DNA of 64,000 nt from Palaemon carinicauda (GCF_036898095.1 NC_090759.1:17426658-17490657), one strand, 5' to 3'; shown: positions 52,203-63,021, numbered from the stretch's first letter. Numbers and translations are program-made. Notes: a model not told the origin generated them from the sequence alone.

Positions 52203-54574
52203 ATGGAATCCCAACGCCGTTGTCCCGGTGCCAAGGCCGGTAAGTCATGCAGGGCGTGGCTCTTCAAGGTTAACATTGATCCGCACACTTTGTGCACCAC
52301 GTGTTGAGGCAGAGTATGTTCGCCTGCCTCCACGTGTCCGAAGTGTGAGTCCTGGCCGAAACTTCAATGGACGTTGCACGTCACAAAAAAGAAGAAGGCA
52401 TCGAAGCGGTCACCAAAGATGCCTGGTCTCAGTTCGCCGATAACGTCTCCTTCAGCTCCTTCTGAGAGCGGTTCCCCTTCCCCTACCTAGAGTAGGGGAC
52501 GAGGTAAGTCCGTTGTGGGGAAACAGCCCATTGCTGTTCCCCATGAGTCTGGTATTAATGAACCTAACTGCATTGTGCCTACACAGATGAGTGAGGAGTC
52601 TGCTATTGTTACGGGAGTGCTTTCGGTAGACGAGGTTCTGGTTCCCGCAGGAGATCAGGGACACCAGCCCCTTCCCCACCACCTTGGCAGTGTTTTGCAG
52701 GTACAGCGACTTCAGGGGCCGACCAAGACGGGAAAAGACGAGCCACGTGCTCTTCAGACCCCGACTCCATTGTGTGAATGGCGCCAAGGACGAAGAGTTT
52801 TCGGGCTGGTTTGCCTCACCTGGGTCACTGCTCACACCTCGGGTGCCCTCTGTTTCGCTACCTCCTGATATTATACAACCCATCACCTTGGTAGCACAAT
52901 TGCAAGCCCCCATGTTGGTGGCAGAGGAATCAGGGACCTCGGATAGCTCCTCCTCTTCTTTGTCTTCCTCGGACGATACCTCATCCTCCAGCTCTTCGTC
53001 GTCGGAAGACTCAAGCGACCTGGAGATGAAGAAAAAGAGATCGAAGCGGAAGAAGTCGAGCTCGAACTCAGGCCCATCTAGGAAGAAGGCCAAAGTTGCT
53101 AAGAAAAAGAGCAAGAAGAAGAAGAGTTCCAAAAAGAAGAGGGCAAAATTGGGAAGGTTAGTTTTCCCCCTTGTGGGCCAGACAGGGCTCTTGCTGTTCC
53201 AGTGCCTGCCTCGGTGGCTGCTGGAGCCACTAACGTGCCTTTGCCCAGTGTCTCTTCGGGTCCGTCCACGCTTCGGATGCAGCCGTTGGCACACACTAGC
53301 TGTCTTTGCCCTTGCCCGGCAAGTTACCGGCTCCATCCGTTCAGCGGAGGCAGCCGCTGGCTCAGCCCAGCAACATTGTTCCCATGCCCAACGTCTCACT
53401 GACTCCATCCAGGCATCAGATGCAACTGCTGGCACAGCATGGCAGTCACTCGCCACGGATTCCTCCAGGAGGGGTTAGACCCATGACAGCTACCTCCTCC
53501 TCGAGGGCTCCATCCGTGATGGAGATAGCCGCTCTGTCGAGTCGGCCGGATGCCAGGGATACAACTGCCCCCACGGATCCAGCCGTGATTGAAGAATCAG
53601 CCGACTCGGCGGATCAAGTGGTAATGGGCTTAGTGGATGCTGGAGATTGTTCGCCTGATGAAGCATCCTCATACAGGAAAATTTTAGCCCTTATATGGCA
53701 TCACCACAGGTTGGATGAGCCCAAACCATTCTCGGAGCAGGCCCGGCTTTCGGGGTTTGGGTAGGATGGTGGACAACCCTATTCACACGAAACCATCCTT
53801 GACCCTACCAGTAGCTCCAGACTTGTCCCTGGACATGGACCACGTCAACTGTTTTGTCTCGGGACACAAGAACTCCCTCAGGGCCCAAGGGTCCTTCAAG
53901 CTCCTGCCCGGGCTGAAGACCCAGAAGAAATTCTATGTGCCAGACAGGCTGCCTGCAGGGCCTCGAACAATGGAAGAAGCCGCTGCGGCTCTGAGCCAGG
54001 GGAGCACGGATGACAGGATCCTTTCTGCCCCCATGGTCTTCTCACAGGCGGAGGCCGCTATGTTTGAAGACACGTCTCAAGACATAATCAATGTGGCCTC
54101 CTGGTTGGACCTGTGGGATGCACTTTAGCAGGCTTTCACCTCTCCCACGATCTCTCGGTGCCTGAGAATCAAGCCCTATTGCATGAGCTCATATGCTCTG
54201 GGGGAAAGCATGAAATTCTTAACATTCCAGTCCTTGACTCAGGCAGCAAACTGGATCTTGAGAAGGAGACAGTGCTAAACAGGCTCCCTCGTAGACTCCC
54301 CGAACGTGAGGCCAAGTTCCTGCGGAATGCTCCGGTGTGGGGTGAGACCCTGTTCCCCCTACAGACGGTAGCAGAGACCATGGAGAGAGTGGGGAAACTG
54401 AAGGACTCGGCTGAACCTAAGCAGCCAGCAACGAGACGCCCTCCACATAGGAGACAGTCTGTGGACGGGGCCTACCCGTCTACATCACCAGCTAGACAGG
54501 CCTCCTCCCCTTCTTGGCATCAGTCCTCGCGGCCCTCCCACAGAGGTTGGTGCCCCAGCCCAGGCCTCCTTTAG
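52203..54574 (+). pseudogene. DIRS G gag, broken
   Basis: Gag-like gene. ATG 52203 gives MESQRRCPGAKAGKSCRAW, then DPHTLCTTC and a TGA, then GRVC...CPKCESW, so the shared gag Cys motif is present with one stop in it. Frames then change repeatedly: 52515-52683, 52684-53160 with a Ser-rich acidic run followed by Lys-rich sequence (KKKRSKRKKSSSNSG, KKKSKKKKSSKKKR), 53306-53764, 53715-54128 with NVASWLDLWDAL (equivalent to the SWLDFWLG block of C), and 54113-54574. At least four frameshifts. Confidence 0.75.
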
Positions 54575-54667
54575 GCAGAAGTACTCGGGCTCGAGACGAG
54601 GCCGCTCAAACCGTCTCCCCAGAAGGAGATAGGAAGAGAGGCTCCCCTACACCTTCCCACGCCACAG

Positions 54668-56400
54668 GTGGGGAGATGCCTCAAATACCATTGGCAAGAC
54701 AACGGTGCAGACCCATGGTCCATGTCAGTCCTTAGGGAGGTATACAGGATTTCCTTCCTGACGGAAACACCACCTCTGATTCCCGAGCATCGGGCAGAGT
54801 GGCTGGCCCCCAAGGATCACATGAAGAAAGCAGCCTTCCAGGAGGAGGTGTCGGCCATGTTGAACAAAGGAGCACTGCAACCCGTCCGGGAATTGTCCCC
54901 GGGGTTTTACAGCAGGCTCTTCCTGGTGGAGAAAGCTATGGGGGGTTGGAGACCAGTCATCGACCTCTCGGCCCTTAACAAGTTCATCAGAAAGACGTCT
55001 TCCAAGATGGACATACCGAAGTCGGTACTGGCAGCCTTGAGGGAAGGGGACTTCATAATGTCCCTGGACCTCAAGGACGCCTACTTTCAGATCCCCGTAC
55101 ACCCCTCCAGCAGGAAGTTCCTCAGGGTGAAGTGGGAAGCCCAGTCTCTGCAGTTCAGGACCCTCTGCTTCGGCCTGTCGACGGCACCTCAGGTCTTCAC
55201 GAGGGTTTTCACCGTAGTATCAGCCTGGGCACACAAGCAGGGCATCAGGCTGATCAGGTACCTCGACGACTGGTTGCTTCTTTCAGCCTCAGAGGCAGCC
55301 TTAAAGGAGCAGGGAGCAAAGCTGTTACAGCTCTGCAGGGAACTGGGGGTTACCATCAATCGGGACAAGTCCCAGTTGATCCCCACCACCAGGATGACGT
55401 ACCTGGGGATGGTCCTGGACTCCCAGGTAGCAAGGGCATTCCCTTCTCAAGAGAGACTGGACAACCTAGACCACATAATTCGACCATTCCTAGCAAATGC
55501 GGCAGTGAGGGCCAAGGATTGGCAGCTACTCGTGGGCCACCTGGTCTCGGAGAAGCTAGTTCCTCAGGGGAGACTCAAGCTGAGGCCAGTCCAATGGAAT
55601 CTGAAGGACCTCTGGCCACCGGGAGACTCGCCTCAGTCCTTAGTCATGATGACCCCAGCTACCAGAAACATGCTCCTCTGGTGGTACGACAGGGCAAACA
55701 CCCTACGGGGTGTGCCATTCTCGTCCACTCCTCCGGAGATGTTGCTCTTCACGGACGCGTCAAAGGAGGGGTGGGGAGCCCATCTGCTCGAAGAGACAGC
55801 AGAGGGAAAGTGGTCCCTGGAGAAGCTTCTCCACATAAAACCTGCTCGAGCTGCTGGCGGTTCAAAAGGCCTTTGCAATATTTGCCCATCGGCAGCGGGG
55901 AAACTCAATAGCCCTCATGTGCGACAACGCCACCGTGGTGACTTACATAAAGAAGCAAAGAGGATTAAGATCAAGGGAGCTGTGCGATATCACGGCTCGA
56001 GTCCTGGAATGGGCTGAGAGGAATCACATCATTCTCATAGCCAGGTTCATTCCAGGGAAGAGAAACATTCTAGCTGACGGACGGCCTCAGCAGAGCAGGG
56101 CAAGTAGTTGGGTCGGAGTGGTCCCTACACCCACAGGTGGCTCAGAAGGTCCTACAGTTGTGGGGCTCACCGGTGATAGACCTGTTCGCCACAAGGCTCA
56201 ACACGAAGCTCCCCGTGTTCTGTTCTCCTGTGCCAGACCCGGCAGCAGCGTTCGAGGACGCCTTCCAGCACTCATGGGAGGGACTCGACGTGTATGCCTT
56301 AACCCCCCTTCGGAATTCTCAGGCAGGTGCTCAACAGGCTCAGGCAATCAAGGACAACAGTGATAACTTTGGTAGCGCCCTGGTGGCCGGAGAGGGAGTG
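54668..56400 (+). pseudogene. DIRS G RT-RNase H, frameshifted in RNase H
   Basis: The RT is open for 450 residues with ELSPGFYSRLFLVEKA, GGWRPVIDLSALNKFI, SLDLKDAYFQIP, FGLSTAPQVF and catalytic YLDD at residues 198-201. RNase H begins with LLFTDASKEGWGAHLL. A one-base shift near 55845 moves the rest (CDNATVVTYIKKQRG, FIPGKRNILADG) into another frame, and a second shift near 56083 moves LSRAGQVV into the frame of 56137. The C-terminal extension LVAPWWPEREWFADL lies at about 56327-56548 in yet another frame, overlapping the recombinase. RT looks intact; RNase H would be truncated. Confidence 0.86.
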
Positions 56401-57564
56401 GTTCGCGGATCTACAGGACCTGGCCACCCTTCCTCCGTGGCCTCTACCAGTAAGGGAAGACCTTCTGCACCAGCCTCACTTTCGAAGGTTTCACGAAAAC
56501 CCTCAGTGCCTCCAGCTACACGCGTGGAGGTTATCGAGCGTCTCTTGAGGAAAGAAGGATACTCGGGGAAGACAGCTTCGAGGATGTCAGGTTATCTGCG
56601 GAAGTCCTCGATCATTGTGTACCAGGCCAAGTGGGCCACGTTTGTGAAGTGGTGTGCCACACAGAATCTGAGACCTCTGGATGCATCAGTCCACAAGATT
56701 GCAAACTTCCTGGTCCACCTGAGGGACGACCTGCGGGTCTCCATTCCAGCCATCAAGGGGGTCCGAGCAGCCCTGAGGCAGGTCTTTCAGCTCAGAGGCA
56801 TCGACCTGGGGGCCTCTCGCCAGATTACCATGCTCATCAGAAGTTTTGAGCAGTCTTGTTTCCCCCACGCCACTCGGGTCCCGCAGTGGGACGTGGCCAA
56901 GGTCCTCAAAGTTTTGACAAAGTTTTTCGAGCCCCTCAAGGATATTCTAGATAAAGACCTAACCCTCAAGACGGTGTTCTTACTGGCTCTGGCCTCAGCC
57001 AAGCGCGTTAGTGAACTCCACAGCTTGTCATTCGAGGTCTCGCACTCGAGAGGGTCGAAGGACCTGTCCTTCAAGTTTCTGTCTGAGTTTGTGGCCAAAA
57101 CGCAGAACCCGGCCATTGCAGACCTGAGGTTCGAGGGGTTCTCTGTCCCGGCGATCCCTCACTCGGACAACCCGGAAGACTTGCTCCTGTGCCCAGTGAG
57201 AACGGTCAGGAAATACCTCAGCAGGACAGCCAGACTCTGGCCGGGCATCAAAAGTCTGTTTGTCTCCTCAGGCCCGGTAAAGAAGGCATTGTCGAAGAAC
57301 ACGATCTCCTTCTGGCTTCGGCAAGTCATCAAGAGAGCTTATGCCAGTGAGGGGTCTACAGCCCCTGGTACCCCGCGACCCCATTATATTAGAGGTCTTA
57401 GCACTTCATTGGCCTTTGACAGCAACATAGCAGTGGGCCAAATCATGCGAGCAGGCACATGGTCCAGGCAATCCACCTTTACGGCCCACTACCTGAAAGA
57501 CTGCACGAGGAAGTCCCTGGACTCCTCCATTGGACCAGTGATTTCCGCCCTTCAACAAGTTTAG
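56137..57564 (+). CDS. DIRS G tyrosine recombinase (open frame)
   Basis: Open frame of 475 residues. The first 60 residues are actually RT-RNase H tail (LWGSPVIDLFATRLN, YALTP). A C-run at 56303-56308 joins this frame to the recombinase frame. The recombinase proper begins near residue 100: EVIERLLRKEGYSGKTASRM, SSIIVYQAKWATFVKWC and AIKGVRAALRQVF. Catalytic residues: R290 (LASAKRVSELHSL), H416 and R419 (PHYIRGLSTS) and the nucleophile Y452 (TAHYLKDC). It ends at TAG 57562-57564 with IGPVISALQQV. All catalytic residues sit in one frame, so an active protein is conceivable even though the rest of G is broken. Confidence 0.88.
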   Translation: MAQKVLQLWGSPVIDLFATRLNTKLPVFCSPVPDPAAAFEDAFQHSWEGLDVYALTPLRNSQAGAQQAQAIKDNSDNFGSALVAGEGVVRGSTGPGHPSSVASTSKGRPSAPASLSKVSRKPSVPPATRVEVIERLLRKEGYSGKTASRMSGYLRKSSIIVYQAKWATFVKWCATQNLRPLDASVHKIANFLVHLRDDLRVSIPAIKGVRAALRQVFQLRGIDLGASRQITMLIRSFEQSCFPHATRVPQWDVAKVLKVLTKFFEPLKDILDKDLTLKTVFLLALASAKRVSELHSLSFEVSHSRGSKDLSFKFLSEFVAKTQNPAIADLRFEGFSVPAIPHSDNPEDLLLCPVRTVRKYLSRTARLWPGIKSLFVSSGPVKKALSKNTISFWLRQVIKRAYASEGSTAPGTPRPHYIRGLSTSLAFDSNIAVGQIMRAGTWSRQSTFTAHYLKDCTRKSLDSSIGPVISALQQV

Positions 57565-57865
57565 AGCTACGGCTCCGGGTAGCCCAAGAGAAGTAATTGC
57601 GAGCGACATAGGTTCCCCTCTTACTCCCCTTTCCCTTCTCTTCCCTCCTACCATGTGAGAGAGGATGTTTTGGAAGCCCATGTCCGGATTATTTATAAAG
57701 GCGAGTTTATACAAACAAGTAGACTTTGCGTGCATCCCCTGACTCTCCTACCCTGTTCTTATGTCGTCTGGACCTAGCTGCCTATCTAGGTCCCGTGCCC
57801 TTGAATGGTAGTGGTGGGTTTTCCGGCCTGTAAGTCTACCCCCGCCTCCTAAACTGTAAGTCTCC
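57565..57865 (+). other. 3' untranslated region of DIRS G
   Basis: No ORF or repeat recognised. It differs from the 3'UTR shared by C, D and F. Confidence 0.6.
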
Positions 57866-58273
57866 TAAGAAAGTAGTTCGAGGTAAGTACTCCGTGTTGG
57901 AACAAATCACAAATTTTAAGTAATTTGTATTTTTCCTAACAGTACTTACCTCGAACTACTTTCGGGTCATTGCCCACCCATCCTGCCCCGGGTGCCTTAC
58001 AAATGAGTGTCTACCTCGAACACCTGGTGTTTGAGTTAGACACTCGTATGCTTACTGACGACAACGACCCAGTAGCGCACTCACGCTCTGACCCCGGGTC
58101 GCCTCAGGGACCACATATCCCTCCGCCACGGAGGGACCCAACAAGGGAAAACGGAGATAGGCGGGACTGCGCAAAATTCTTGGTCGGATAGGGAGGAGAT
58201 TCCAGATACTCCTAAGAAAGTAGTTCGAGGTAAGTACTGTTAGGAAAAATACAAGTTACTTAAAATTTGTGAT
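57866..58273 (+). repeat. ICR and right inverted repeat of DIRS G
   Basis: The ICR is at about 57866-57960. The right repeat follows (to 58273), mirrors 51869-52090, and includes the arms ATACTCCTAAGAAAGTAGTT and GGTAAGTACTGTTAGGAAAA. Confidence 0.84.
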
Positions 58274-58410
58274 ATTTGCATGTTCAGTTTAGTAAAGTAG
58301 TACTATAATAGTTTTGTTAGTGGTCATATGCTGACAATATAATACGTACTTGATATTTAGAGGTTATCCAAAAATAACTTTACTAATGCATATTGTTTTT
58401 CTTATTGTAG

Positions 58411-58582
58411 AGTGATGAAGATCTCATTAGTACATGATTTGGCTGAAAGCATAGTTGGCGATATAACTCCGACCTGTGGTGTATCCTCCGAAGATAAACA
58501 TAAACGAGAAATGGCAGCTATGGAACATTTTGCTAAGCTTGTTGGAGAAAAAGCTGGGAATGAAATGTTTAATCTGTTTTTG
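58411..58582 (+). CDS. HDDC2: HDDC2 exon with the HD motif
   Basis: 172-bp exon between acceptor TTTTTCTTATTGTAG (ending 58410) and donor GTAAGC (58583). The first base completes the Arg codon from the previous exon; 57 whole codons follow and the exon ends in phase 0. It encodes VMKISLVHDLAESIVGDITP, in which His (58433-58435) and Asp (58436-58438) are the HD metal ligands that name the family. The EDKHKREMAAM helix and a Leu-rich end (NEMFNLFL) follow. The phase match with the exon 42.7 kb upstream and continuity of the HDDC2 alignment support the gene model across the retrotransposon block. Confidence 0.93.
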
Positions 58583-59483
58583 GTAAGCATCTTATATTCA
58601 TAGCTTCATTTAAAATTGCAATGGGATTTATTCTTGCATGATCTTTATTCAGTTTTGATAGGACTTTTAGTTATCTATTCTTTATGGTATTATAATTTAA
58701 TGGCAGATGTTTAAAACTACAAAATCTGTGAAAACTAACCAAACAATACCTCTTTTGATGAAGACTTTCAATACTAAGGCACTCAAAATTATTATTCTGT
58801 TAAAGTTACATTATCTGTTGAGACAAGTGTCATTTTTCTAGGCGTGTAATGTAAAATTGGGAGCAAGTATTTTCATTGGACATGGCAAAAGGGAATGGAT
58901 GAAAGGCAGAGAGCTTTGCATATAGGACCAAAACTATGCTGAAATGACATTTAACACCGTATGGGGAAGTGTGAGTTACATGAGGCACACAATAAATGGC
59001 ACTCCCTTACAGGTCATACAATCTAGAAAGGCTTCGCCACAGTCAAAGACCCTTGTTAGGGTTAATCACACCAGTTGGCAAGTCTGATTTAGATTTTTAA
59101 AACGTTTTGTGTATTTTTCATTTTTTGTTTTGGTAGGACTAAACTTAGATGATTGAATATGGCTGTAGATAATGATGAAAATACTGAGAAATCATTAGGG
59201 AAATCAAGGTGGATGACAGCACCTTATTAACATACATGGTAAAATGTGTCAAGCTCTGCTACTTTTGCAAAGCCCAGTTTCGACAGACTGAAATGTAAGA
59301 TTCTAAATCCATTGTTTGTATATGTAGATGCAAGCCATTGGTAGTCAATTGGAAAAAAAGGGATGTGTAGGTTTGGGCTCAACTTGTGACAATATCTTGA
59401 CAAATTTAGGCTATATCCTTCATAAGGATAAGTAGAGTGGTGAACCCTCTCTCTTTATTGCAATTTTGATAACTATATGAATT
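58583..59483. other. HDDC2 intron, proximal part
   Basis: AT-rich with no conserved ORF. Several ATG-rich stretches (e.g. 59150-59230) are not supported as coding. Confidence 0.5.
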
Positions 59484-60397
59484 ATTATTATTACTAGCTA
59501 AGCTACAACCCTAGTTGAGGGCTCCAACAGGGAAAAATAGGCCAGTAAGGAAAGGAAACAAGGAAATAAATAAATGATATAAGAAGTAATGAACTATTGA
59601 AATAAAATATTTTAAAAACATTAAAACAGATATTTTATGTGTAAACTATAAAAAGACATGTCAGCCTGTTCAACATAAAACATTTGCTGCAAGTTTGAAC
59701 TTTTTGAAGTTCTACTGATTCAACTACCCGACTAGAGATCATTCCACAACTTAGTCACAGCTGGAATAAAACTTCTAGAGCACTGTTTAGTATTGAGCCT
59801 CATGATGGAGAAGGCCTGGCTATTAGAATTAACTGCATGCCTAGTATTACTAACAGGATAAACTGTTCGGGAAGATTTGAATGTAAAGGATGGTCAGAAT
59901 TCTAAAAAATCTTATGCAACATGCATAATGAACTAATTGAATGACTGTGCCAGATTAATACCTAGATCAGGAATAAGAAATTTAATAGACCATAACTTTC
60001 TGTCTAACAAATTAAGATGAGAATCAGCAGCTGTAGACCAGACAGGAGAACAATACTCGAAACAAGGTATAATGGAAAAATTAAAACACTTCTTCAGAAT
60101 AGATTGATCAGCAAAAATCTTAAAAGACTTTCTCAATAAGCCAATTTTTTGTGCAATTGAAGAAGACGCAGATATAATGTTTCTCAAAAGTAAATTTGCT
60201 GTTGAGAATCACACCCAAAATTTTAAGTCATATACAAAGTTAAAGAAACATTATCATTGCTGAGATCTGGATGTTAAGGAGCCACTGTCCTTGACCTACT
60301 GACCATCATTCTTTGAGTTTTGTTAGGATTCAATTTTATACCCCATAATTTGCACCATGCACTAATTTTAGCTAGATCCCTGTTAAGGGATAATAAA
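59484..60397 (-). mobile_element. Antisense LINE fragment with (TAA)n tail
   Basis: Read on the minus strand it ends, near 59484, in CAACTAGGGTTGTAGCTTAG and a short TAATAATAAT tail (antisense ATTATTATTATTACTAGCTA). Upstream on that strand is an RT C-terminal coding remnant and further LINE sequence up to about 60397. Its 3' end is shared with the short copies at 29767 and 43018, so it is probably their partner LINE. 5'-truncated and mutated. Confidence 0.78.
59933..60187 (-). pseudogene. LINE RT C-terminal remnant
   Basis: Minus-strand segment encoding SSSIAQKIGLLRKSFKIF, then FNFSIIPCFEYCSPVWSTAA and DSHLNLLDRKLWSIKFLIPD. This is the region downstream of the RT palm in CR1/Jockey-like LINEs, where a YCSPVW motif is typical. 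Truncated at both ends and out of frame outside this span. Confidence 0.75.
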
Positions 60398-61680
60398 TAA
60401 TAAAGGCCAGGCTTACAGACTATTTTTGGGTATAGGACTTATTAAGATAGTGTATGTTAACAAAACCCTTTGTACATATTACAGAGTGAAATTTCTAGTA
60501 CTGTATTGTATAAGTAAAAATTGTACTTTTTGAAAAAATATTGAAAATATCTTATGTAAAAGTCATAAGGGTCACACTAAAATTGCATAATACATTGTCA
60601 AATGGAACATGAAGTTATTTCAGTCATTCTTCCCACTAGCCAATGCTGGTTATCCCTAGACTTATGCTTAAAAGTAAAAGAAAAAAAAAATAGAGAACTT
60701 GGCTTTGCCAGTTCTGTTATTTATCGTGCTCCTCGCCAGGATGAGACCATCTTATTAACATCTTTTCATTTGGCTTAGTGAATTTCATGATTGTTTCTGT
60801 CTTGTTATTGATCTGAACTTTATGGATTTGCAATTCAGTCCACAAATCTGACAGTAATATATTATATTTTATCAAATATTGTGTTAGAAGAAAGATAAAG
60901 CACAGAAGAGCCATAATAGAATATTAAAAGGCTACATATAAAGGCATGTATGCCAAAAAAAAACGTCATCATCTTTCTCTAGTTACTGTGTCCAACCAAT
61001 GATTTATTAAAGGCTCTTAATTTCAAATTATCCATTAAATCACTCAAGCCAAAATTTTCTTCAAAAAGGTGGAATTGCAGATGAACTGCAATGCAGTTAT
61101 ATCTTGTCATTGAAAATAATAATGTACCATGCTTTTCCAATGAATGAAATAGAAACTAGGACAGTTGCATTTATTTAGTTAGTTCTTAAGGGTGCTCATG
61201 TTACTCAGCCAGCAAAAATAAAATAAAATGGTACCATAGAAATTTGCAGATATTTGGAACTGAAAATAATAACTGGAGGGAGAAAATAGTTATGACCATA
61301 ATATTCTTAAACTTTCGTATGCCACAATTTATGCACATGGCTTTAGAGATTTATGTTATGTTCTGTTCAATGATGTTACTTTTTACTCCGTATATTTAGG
61401 ATTGTAATATTTAAGAAAAAAAAAAAAATCATTGGGATTTTTGTTTTTCTTATATTTGTTTTCTGGAAACTGACATCTAGTAAATGGCTTTAGTTTGTTT
61501 CATAAGAATTTGCTCGTGAAAAATATCAACTGAAAATAGTATACAACTAATCTCATCACTTTTGCATATTTTCCCTATACTGTATTGTGTGATTAATTTT
61601 TATTTTGCATGTACTGAATACACAAAACTTTGAAGCAAGAAACATTCCAGAAAATAATTGAACATACATGTCTTTTTAAG
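60398..61680. other. HDDC2 intron, distal part
   Basis: AT-rich with poly(A) and poly(T) runs. No ORF or repeat family recognised. It ends in the acceptor CATGTCTTTTTAAG (61667-61680). Confidence 0.5.
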
Positions 61681-61911
61681 GAATATGAAGATCAGAAGAC
61701 TCCTGAAGCTTTAATGGTGAAGGACTTGGACAAATTTGATATGATTCTGCAGGCATTTGAATATGAAACCGATCAAGATCGTCCTGGAACTTTAGAGGAA
61801 TTCTTTAAGTCAACAGAAGGAGCCTTTAAACATCCAAAAGTCAAGAAATGGGTAGAAGAACTATACAAACAAAGGAGTGCAACTGTGAATGATGATAAAT
61901 GTGATGGATGA
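61681..61911 (+). CDS. HDDC2: HDDC2 last coding exon
   Basis: Begins after acceptor AAG (61678-61680) in phase 0 and ends at TGA 61909-61911. It encodes 76 residues: EYEDQKTPEALMVKDLDKFD, then MILQAFEYE and RPGTLEEFFKSTEGAFKHPK, closing with a short charged tail. VKDLDKFDMILQA holds the distal Asp metal ligand of the HD domain. The FF(K/D)ST...FxHP motif is typical of HDDC2. An upstream in-frame ATG at 61630 lies before the acceptor and is not thought to be used. With the other two exons this yields about 175 of roughly 200 residues, with no stop or frameshift, so the gene appears functional despite its enlarged intron. Confidence 0.94.
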   Translation, partial: EYEDQKTPEALMVKDLDKFDMILQAFEYETDQDRPGTLEEFFKSTEGAFKHPKVKKWVEELYKQRSATVNDDKCDG

Positions 61912-62801
61912 TACTCCTATTCTTGAACAGCAACCTAAAGCTTTGAACCAAAGTACAGTAAAGTATCTTGAAATGTTTTGCTTTGTCGACCAGGTAGGCA
62001 GTAGATTGGTGGTAAGTATCTACTAATTTTTGACATGATATAAGTGGAATTTGTACTTTGTATCATTTAGGAAAGATACTGACAAAATTGGATTATAACT
62101 GTTTTTACTGTGCCTTTTTTTTTTTTTTTATAAAATGTTTTTATATAAGGAACAGGTGACTTTAATCTATTGTGTTATGCATACTGGCATGCAGTGTGCC
62201 ATTTATTTCATGTGATATCCTTCATAGAAGATTTAAAGTTTTGGACCTATACACTATTACAGTTTGTGCAATCATGCAAAGGTTATGTCTATAAACTAAG
62301 TTACACAGTAAATTACCGTGTTTGCAGTGCCAGATAAACTACATTTTACCTTTGTAGTCCTCTTTATCTTTATGTTGAAATACAGTATGGGTTCTAGTTT
62401 TATTGAGCCGTATTTACAGCACATTTTCTGTTTCATTATGCCATATTCACAGCACATTATGACCATTACACCAAGAATACATACAGATTCATTCAAAGCA
62501 GATTATCCATGCATTATAATACTGGAAAGATAACTATTTGATTAGTCCTTTGAAACATAGTGCATGGATAAGTGGCTTGACAGTTCTGCTTCTGAGAAGC
62601 AGTGATTTATGTTGTTTCACCTCTTGGTATTTAATGTATCAAGATATCCGCATGCCATAAGGAAGAGAGAAGTGTCTCTCACATCAGTTATTTTGTTTTG
62701 CATCAACTATTTTGTCTTGATATAAAATGATTATAAATAACATAAATTTTATACATCCTTATCTTATAGTACTACTGTGTAATATACTTATGAATAAAAA
62801 C
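61912..62801 (+). other. Probable HDDC2 3' untranslated region
   Basis: No ORF of note. A 15-T run at about 62110-62125. An AATAAA signal at 62793-62798 is the best polyadenylation candidate. Cleavage would then fall in or next to the minisatellite that follows. Confidence 0.5.
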
Positions 62802-63021
62802 CTAGCACTGCTAAGTTTCAATCTTATTGTAACTTGAAAATCAGGGAGAGGAATCTCTAGCACTGCTAAGTTTCAATCTTATTGTAACTTGAAAATCAGG
62901 GAGAGGAATCTCTAGCACTGCTAAGTTTCAATCTTATTGTAACTTGAAAATCAGGGAGAGGAATCTCTAGCACTGCTAAGTTTCAATCTTATTGTAACTT
63001 GAAAATCAGGGAGAGGAATCT
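62802..63021. repeat. 55-bp minisatellite, four identical copies
   Basis: The unit starts CTAGCACTGCTAAGTTTCAA and has period 55 (starts at 62802, 62857, 62912 and 62967). The four copies look identical by eye, which indicates recent expansion. Confidence 0.95.

Larger units (their letters stand above)
51869..58273 (+). mobile_element. DIRS element G
   Basis: 6.4-kb DIRS element. The left repeat (51869-52090, ACACGGAGTACTTACCTCGA) mirrors the right repeat (58035-58245). The ICR at about 57866-57960 has the complement of the left end (GTACTCCGTGTTGGA) followed by that of the right end (ATCACAAATTTTAAGTAATT). The right end is at about 58273 (TTTGTGAT). Gag and RT-RNase H are broken; the recombinase is open. 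Host intron resumes immediately after. Confidence 0.87.
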
